Assembly (NCBI GenBank): GCA_039189655.1
Contig: JBCCYN010000185.1
Location: forward strand, 1-7,784
Direction of reading: 5' to 3'
From: Acuticoccus sp039189655
GTDB taxonomy: Bacteria; Pseudomonadota; Alphaproteobacteria; Rhizobiales; Amorphaceae
DNA: 7,784 nt
Shown here: piece after piece, positions 5,312-7,784 of the stretch
Layout of the letters: the number at the start of each line of letters is the position of its first letter
How positions within the stretch are numbered: position 1 is the stretch's first letter
Notes under the pieces: generated by a model
Told to the model about the DNA's origin: nothing
Databases searched by the model: none
Seen by the model: only the letters and a program-made list of their open reading frames with translations
Translations under genes and position numbers: made by a program

Positions 5312-7082
5312 CATAGGCGTCATGGTGTGCGGCCACGGCTCGCGCTCCGCCTCCGCCGTCACCGAGTTCGCAAAGCTGGCTGAAGCGCTGAAAACGCGTT
5401 TTGCCGGCTCACCTGTGGCCTACGGCTACCTGGAGTTCGCCAACCCTGTCATCCGCGACGGCCTCGACGAGCTGCGCGACCGTGGCGCCAGGCGCATCCT
5501 TGCGGTGCCGGGCATGCTGTTTGCCGCCTCCCACGCCAAGAATGACATTCCGAGCGTCCTCAACACCTACGCCACCAAGCACGGCGTCTCCATCGAGTAC
5601 GGCCGCGAGCTGGGGGTGGACGCCAGAATGCTGCGCGCCGCGGCGGACCGGGTTCAGGGCGCCGTCGATGCCCTCAACGAAGAGCACGGCCATGCCCCCG
5701 CCACGGACACCTGCCTGGTGGTGGTGGGGCGCGGCGCGTCCGATCCGGACGCCAACGGCAACGTTGCCAAGGTGGCCCGCCTCCTGTGGGAGGGGTTTGG
5801 CTTCGGCTGGTGCGAAACCGCCTACTCCGGCGTCACCTTCCCCCTCGTAGCACCCTGCCTGGAGAAGGTTGTCACCCTTGGTTTTTCCCGGGTGATCGTC
5901 TTCCCGTATTTTCTGTTCTCCGGGATTCTTATCGACCGGATCTACGGTTTTACCGACGAGGCGGCCGCCAGGCACCCAAAGATCACCTTCGCGAAAGCGC
6001 CTTACTTGGGCGATCACCCCGCGGTCATCGACACCTTCGAAGAGCGGGTGACGGAGATTCTCGACGGCAAGGCGGTGATGAACTGCGGTGTGTGCAAATA
6101 CCGCACCCAGGTGCTTGGCTTCGAGACGGAGGTGGGCGCGCCCCAGGAAAGCCATCACCACCACGTGGAAGGAATGGGGGCCGCCGCACCCGGGTCGACG
6201 GTGGAGACCTGCGACCTTTGCAAAGCGTTCTGCTCGGGCGCCTGCCGGGTGCTGCGCGCCGACGACCACCACCACGGCCACGGCGACCACGGCCACACGC
6301 ACTCCCATGGCGACGGACACTCCCACGCCCACCACCATCACCACGAGCCCGCCGCCCACGGGCATCACCATCACCACGATCACGGCCACCACCACACCCC
6401 CTATCCCCACGAGGCGCACCCCTTGGGACCAGTGAGCGTCGTCACCCAGGGCGACGTCCACTACGAGCGCGACCCCCAGGCGATCACCCAAAAATCCTTC
6501 CAGATCATTCGGGATGAAGCGGACCTTGATCGCTTCGGCATCGCCGCGCCCATTGCCGAACGGGTGGCCCACGCCGTGGGTGACACCGCCATTTTGGGCG
6601 ACTTCGTGGTGAGCGGAGACGTCATGGCTGCGGCGAGGGACGCACTCGCGGCGGGCTCTGCGGTGGTCGTCGACAGCGAGATGACCCACCACGCCATCTC
6701 GCGCCTTTACGTGCCCCAAGAGCGCATCGTCTGCCGCCTCAACGACCCCGAGACGCCCGGGCAAGCGCAGGCCGCCGGCACCACCCGCTCGGCCATCGCC
6801 ATTCGCCGGGCGCGCGAAGAAATCGATGGCGGGATTGTCGTCATCGGTAACGCCCCGACGGCGCTCTTTGAGCTCCTCGCGCTCCTGCGAGAGGGGGTGA
6901 CGCCGGCGGCCATCCTCGCCTTCCCGGTGGGATTTGTGGGCGCGGCCGAATCCAAAGCGGCCCTTGTGGCGCTTAATCCAACTATCCCGTTCGTAACCCT
7001 CAAAGGCCGGCGCGGCGGCAGTCCCATGGCAGGCGCTGCCCTCAACGCCATCGCCGCCGCCAGCACGCCACGGACCCATTGA
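5289..7082 (+). CDS. Fused sirohydrochlorin cobaltochelatase CbiX, Cys/His-rich linker and precorrin-8X methylmutase CbiC/CobH
   Basis: This 597-residue protein joins two cobalamin enzymes. Residues about 8-262 are long-form CbiX, which inserts cobalt into sirohydrochlorin. GHGSR with His16 and FAASHAKND with His82 give the expected metal-binding histidines, and the second half holds GRGASDPDAN (148-157). A linker follows: MNCGVC (264-269), matching the MxCxxC of Fe-S-containing CbiX proteins; further cysteines at 308, 311, 315 and 319; then a tract at 327-369 with 25 histidines, probably holding cobalt or nickel. Residues about 380-597 are the methylmutase that moves a methyl group to form hydrogenobyrinic acid. 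They show His428 in the ERVAHAVG segment aligned with the catalytic CobH histidine, GNAPTALFELL at 520-530 and PVGFVGAAESK at 546-556. Both domains look intact. ATG 5289 is preceded in frame by TGA two codons up; ATG 5322 is an alternative start. The SD is poor, with GAGGG almost touching the ATG. The stop TGA shares its A with the cobL ATG. Confidence 0.93.
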   Translation: MQPRLDPSIGVMVCGHGSRSASAVTEFAKLAEALKTRFAGSPVAYGYLEFANPVIRDGLDELRDRGARRILAVPGMLFAASHAKNDIPSVLNTYATKHGVSIEYGRELGVDARMLRAAADRVQGAVDALNEEHGHAPATDTCLVVVGRGASDPDANGNVAKVARLLWEGFGFGWCETAYSGVTFPLVAPCLEKVVTLGFSRVIVFPYFLFSGILIDRIYGFTDEAAARHPKITFAKAPYLGDHPAVIDTFEERVTEILDGKAVMNCGVCKYRTQVLGFETEVGAPQESHHHHVEGMGAAAPGSTVETCDLCKAFCSGACRVLRADDHHHGHGDHGHTHSHGDGHSHAHHHHHEPAAHGHHHHHDHGHHHTPYPHEAHPLGPVSVVTQGDVHYERDPQAITQKSFQIIRDEADLDRFGIAAPIAERVAHAVGDTAILGDFVVSGDVMAAARDALAAGSAVVVDSEMTHHAISRLYVPQERIVCRLNDPETPGQAQAAGTTRSAIAIRRAREEIDGGIVVIGNAPTALFELLALLREGVTPAAILAFPVGFVGAAESKAALVALNPTIPFVTLKGRRGGSPMAGAALNAIAAASTPRTH

Positions 7083-7784
7083 TGGCACAGCCGGCAAAGG
7101 CCCCCTGGCTCACGGTGGTAGGGTGCCTTCCGAGCGGTGACCTTGCCCCCACCGCGCCCCAAAACGCCCTCAACGCCGAAGCCATCTTCGGCTCCGACCG
7201 GCTCCTAGAGGCGGCCGGTGTCGGTCCCGAGCGCCGTCGCCCCTGGCCAAAACCCTTTGGGGACGGGATTGCCGACCTGCTGACCCGCCGGGGCCGTCCC
7301 ACCACAGTCCTTGCTTCCGGCGATCCGCTTCACCACGGCGTCGGCGCCACCTTACTGCGCCACCTGCCGGCGCCGGAGGTGGCGGTGCACCCGGCCCCCA
7401 GCGCCTTCGCCCTCGCGGCGGCAGAACTGCGCTGGCCGCTGGAAACCGCCACGGCCATCTCCCTCCACAACAGCGCCCCAGACGACATCCGGCGCCATCT
7501 TGCACCCGCAAAACGTCTCATCGTGCTCACCCGGGACGGGGATGCCCCCGCCGCCATCGCCGCTGCGGCCACCGCATCGGGCTACGGTGAAAGTCCGGTC
7601 GCCGTCCTTGAAAATCTTGGCGGTGCCGACGCCCGCCGCACGGACGCCACCTCCGCCACTCTTTCGGGCCCGTTCGCGCCCCTCAACGTCCTCGCCATCG
7701 ATGCCCAGCGCCGCACGCCCGTGGTGGCGGCCGACCTTGAGCACGACGGCTGCGTCACCCGCGACGAGATCCGCGCCCTCACCA
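7082..7784 (+). CDS. cobL: Precorrin-6Y C5,15-methyltransferase (decarboxylating), CbiE-CbiT fusion (3' end beyond the right edge)
   Basis: The frame stays open for 234 codons to the right edge. CobL methylates precorrin-6B at C5 and C15 and removes the C12 acetate carboxyl, giving precorrin-8X, the substrate of the methylmutase fused to CbiX just upstream. The N-terminal CbiE-type SAM methyltransferase domain covers roughly residues 8-207, with ASGDPLHHGVGATLLRHL (78-95), PAPSAFALAAAELRWPL (104-120), SLHN (127-130) and RLIVLTRDGD (145-154). The text then enters the CbiT domain: DLEHDGCVTRDEIRALT (218-234) matches its conserved start, so this is the fused form. The usual N-terminal GIGxDG loop is altered to GCLPSGD (14-20). 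ATG at 7082 overlaps the preceding TGA by one base (TGATG), implying translational coupling. The full protein should be about 400 residues. Confidence 0.93.
   Translation, partial: MAQPAKAPWLTVVGCLPSGDLAPTAPQNALNAEAIFGSDRLLEAAGVGPERRRPWPKPFGDGIADLLTRRGRPTTVLASGDPLHHGVGATLLRHLPAPEVAVHPAPSAFALAAAELRWPLETATAISLHNSAPDDIRRHLAPAKRLIVLTRDGDAPAAIAAAATASGYGESPVAVLENLGGADARRTDATSATLSGPFAPLNVLAIDAQRRTPVVAADLEHDGCVTRDEIRALT

Noticed and set aside
4857..5336. 159-residue minus-strand open frame between the exported-protein gene and cbiX
   Set aside because: No ribosome-binding site, low-complexity Arg/Pro/Ala composition, and it overlaps the start of cbiX and the terminator-like hairpin.
6241..6420. Histidine-codon repeats considered as a CRISPR or tandem repeat array
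   Set aside because: There is no fixed repeat length or spacers; the pattern is explained by CAC/CAT codons in the His-rich linker.
5409..7097. 562-residue open frame on the minus strand
   Set aside because: It is antisense to the CbiX-CbiC gene; its valine-rich stretch is the complement of the histidine codons, and it has no recognisable domain.

Overview
The window is GC-rich and reads as alphaproteobacterial. The main reason is gene order: a TIGR02300 ('FYDLN') zinc-ribbon/acidic protein stands divergently beside aroA-cmk-rpsA, an arrangement typical of Alphaproteobacteria. The aroA product is class II (CP4-like), and cobL is a fused cbiE-cbiT gene of the CobL type. Genus cannot be assigned by reading alone.

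Layout. (1) Minus strand, 3387 to 1: aroA (EPSP synthase), cmk (cytidylate kinase) and rpsA (ribosomal protein S1, running off the left edge). aroA and cmk overlap by four bases (GTGA). A 256-bp leader with several inverted repeats precedes rpsA. (2) Plus strand, 3515-3907: a TIGR02300 protein with an intact four-cysteine zinc ribbon and a very acidic tail. (3) 3908-4292: no convincing gene, but dense palindromes, including an 18-nt-arm stem with a second inverted repeat nested inside. (4) Minus strand, 4293-4808: a small exported protein of unknown function with two cysteines. (5) 4809-5288: 480 bp without a convincing gene, holding a terminator-like hairpin with a T-run on the plus strand and a 14-mer shared with the previous intergenic region. 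(6) Plus strand, 5289 to the right edge: a cobalamin operon. It starts with a fusion of long-form cobaltochelatase CbiX, a Cys/His-rich linker and precorrin-8X methylmutase (CbiC/CobH), followed by cobL, whose start shares one base with the preceding stop codon.

How the genes work together. aroA makes the chorismate precursor EPSP, cmk recycles CMP/dCMP and rpsA serves translation; they share a transcription unit by conserved synteny rather than a pathway. The right-hand operon supplies cobalt insertion at the start of corrin synthesis (CbiX) and two consecutive late steps: CobL makes precorrin-8X and the CbiC/CobH domain rearranges it to hydrogenobyrinic acid.

Most notable are the CbiX-CbiC fusion with its 25-histidine tract and cysteine motifs, a hairpin spanning its predicted start codon, and the palindrome-rich intergenic DNA. 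No complete unknown multi-gene system is visible.
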